Positions 63,196-64,000 of a stretch of DNA of 64,000 nucleotides are shown piece after piece. The notes beneath the pieces are model-generated. The model was not told where the DNA came from. It ran no database searches and saw only the letters and a list, made by a program, of their open reading frames with translations. The stretch comes from Anticarsia gemmatalis (taxonomy: Eukaryota > Arthropoda > Insecta > Lepidoptera > Erebidae). Each line of letters begins with the position of its first letter. Within the stretch, counting starts at the first letter, position 1. The position numbers were made by a program, and so were the translations under genes. Location: contig NC_134758.1 of the NCBI RefSeq assembly GCF_050436995.1, forward strand, positions 10,106,001 through 10,170,000, read 5' to 3'.

Positions 63196-63400
63196 ATTAA
63201 CCTACATATACTGTCCCATTGTTGGGCAAAGGTCTCCCCCAAACTCTATCCATTTGGGGGGTTTGGACCATATCCCGCCACGCTGGTCCAATGCGGGTTG
63301 GCGGGGGGCCAGAGCCTCATTCGTTAATCAGCAGGGTGTACCGCGAGCAGGTGAGGTTGGCTTGGGGTCCTAGGATAGTATTGGACCCCCATACACCCCA
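63196..63400 (-). mobile_element. T1-related retroposon tail
   Basis: Plus strand CCCATTGTTGGGCAAAGGTC, GGACCATATCCCGCCACGCT and GGTCCAATGCGGGTTGGCG: a variant of the T1 tail with a different adjoining body, perhaps the partner LINE. Confidence 0.55.
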
Positions 63401-63552
63401 TCTATTTATGTAAGTTATAAAAAATATTTACTTATTTAGAAGTATACAATTAAGTATGTTTATCAGGTATCTGGTGACTATACAGGCTCAAATTACTTTG
63501 GAATTATATGACCGTGTGTGAGTTGTCCAAAATTACTTATTATTTATATAAT

Positions 63553-63758
63553 GCCAGCCTAGACTTTCTTCCAACTATGTTGGAGTTGGCTTTCAATCTT
63601 AACGGATGCAGCTGAATCTCAGCATTTAACATGAAGCCAATGCCTATTAGACTTCCATAACCCAATTACCTAAAATTCAATACTCTTCGGTAAGACTGGT
63701 CGTCGGTGCTTCAAGCTTCTAATTACTGGTAACGACTGTCAAAGATTTTTGAATTTTG
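63553..63758 (-). mobile_element. 5S-SINE copy, 5'-truncated
   Basis: Plus strand reads GCCAGCCTAGACTTTCTTCC to GACTGTCAAAGATTTTTGAA. It lies between the lipase and the right-edge exon. Confidence 0.8.
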
Positions 63759-63914
63759 AATACATATATAGTAGTTCAGTATTATTTTATCGTTTTTATT
63801 TTTAAAGTCGCCCCCTAAGGGGTATATATAAGGGACGAAAGTTAACTTTTATTTTATCTAGCTTATACGCGTATGGTTTCTAGTATAGTAGGTATGTAAT
63901 TAACATAAACTTAC

Positions 63915-64000
63915 AATCATCCAGTTTTATCAACTCCTCATTGATATCTTCACATAAAACAGTTAAGACACAAAACAAATAAATGTAAATTAAATGAAAC
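63915..64000 (-). CDS. Partial signal-peptide exon: alternative first exon or second lipase copy
   Basis: Reading the minus strand inward from the window edge, one frame stays open for 28 codons. It encodes a hydrophobic stretch (HLIYIYLFCVLTVLC) followed by EDINEELIKLDD, and ends in a T before a strong donor GTAAGT at 63914. The lipase first exon (61381-61267) has the same layout: hydrophobic leader, acidic residue, then split codon T|GT that becomes Cys followed by Pro-Gly. The phases are identical, so this exon could splice to 59178. The start codon must lie beyond 64000. No other lipase-like exon is visible between 61440 and 63914. It is therefore best explained as an alternative first exon of the same gene, or as the start or remnant of a tandem duplicate. 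A chance open frame is not excluded. Confidence 0.55.

Noticed and set aside
63823..63833. Strong TATA-like TATATATAAGG
   Set aside because: No initiator lies 25-35 bases away on either strand.
1..64000. CRISPR arrays, operons, prophage or rRNA operon
   Set aside because: No regularly spaced identical repeats, no dense co-directional frames and no rRNA; the window is eukaryotic.

Overview
This window looks like nuclear DNA from a moth or butterfly (Lepidoptera). It is AT-rich with no bacterial-style gene packing, its genes have introns with GT-AG borders, and it is dense with short retroposons typical of lepidopteran genomes: tRNA-headed SINEs ending in 'CCCAGCAGTGGGACAGTAATGG', and 5S-rRNA-headed elements ending in (GAT)n. 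The order is inferred from repeat recognition. I cannot name a family or species from the sequence alone.

Only one protein-coding gene can be read with confidence. It is a secreted lipase of the pancreatic-lipase-like family on the minus strand at 56,685-61,381. Four exons join in frame to give 363 residues with a signal peptide and the Ser-Asp-His triad. A polyadenylation signal follows the stop, and a plausible TATA/initiator pair precedes the start. At the right edge (63,915-64,000, minus) a second signal-peptide-coding segment ends in a donor of exactly the same splice phase. No other lipase exons lie between it and the first gene, so it is either an alternative first exon of the same lipase or the remnant or start of a duplicated one.

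The left 56 kb holds no gene that I can prove. It has a few gene-like signals: a core promoter with ideal TATA-to-initiator spacing (48,605-48,635, plus), a 27-nt candidate microexon 750 bases downstream (49,381-49,407), a 42-nt candidate exon at 4,643-4,684, a possible minus-strand first exon near 1,080-1,249, and a palindromic NRF1/Ewg-type site at 45,675. These may be parts of genes with very long introns, but isolated splice-like signals are expected by chance in a window this long.

Most of the rest is mobile DNA. There are four SINE-like groups: one 5S-derived (called 5S-SINE here) and three tRNA-derived (T1, T2, T3). There are also LINE-tail-like fragments, and four inverted-repeat (MITE-like) elements at 4,000-4,089, 20,281-20,488, 25,898-26,379 and 28,744-29,262. 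The last sits inside a 5S-SINE with a clean 3-bp target duplication. Structures not explained by known families are a three-copy direct repeat with a well-preserved core (20,598-21,704), a perfect 31-bp-stem hairpin (31,024-31,092), and a C-rich degenerate repeat (25,170-25,440). The lipase introns are themselves largely built of SINEs and other repeats.
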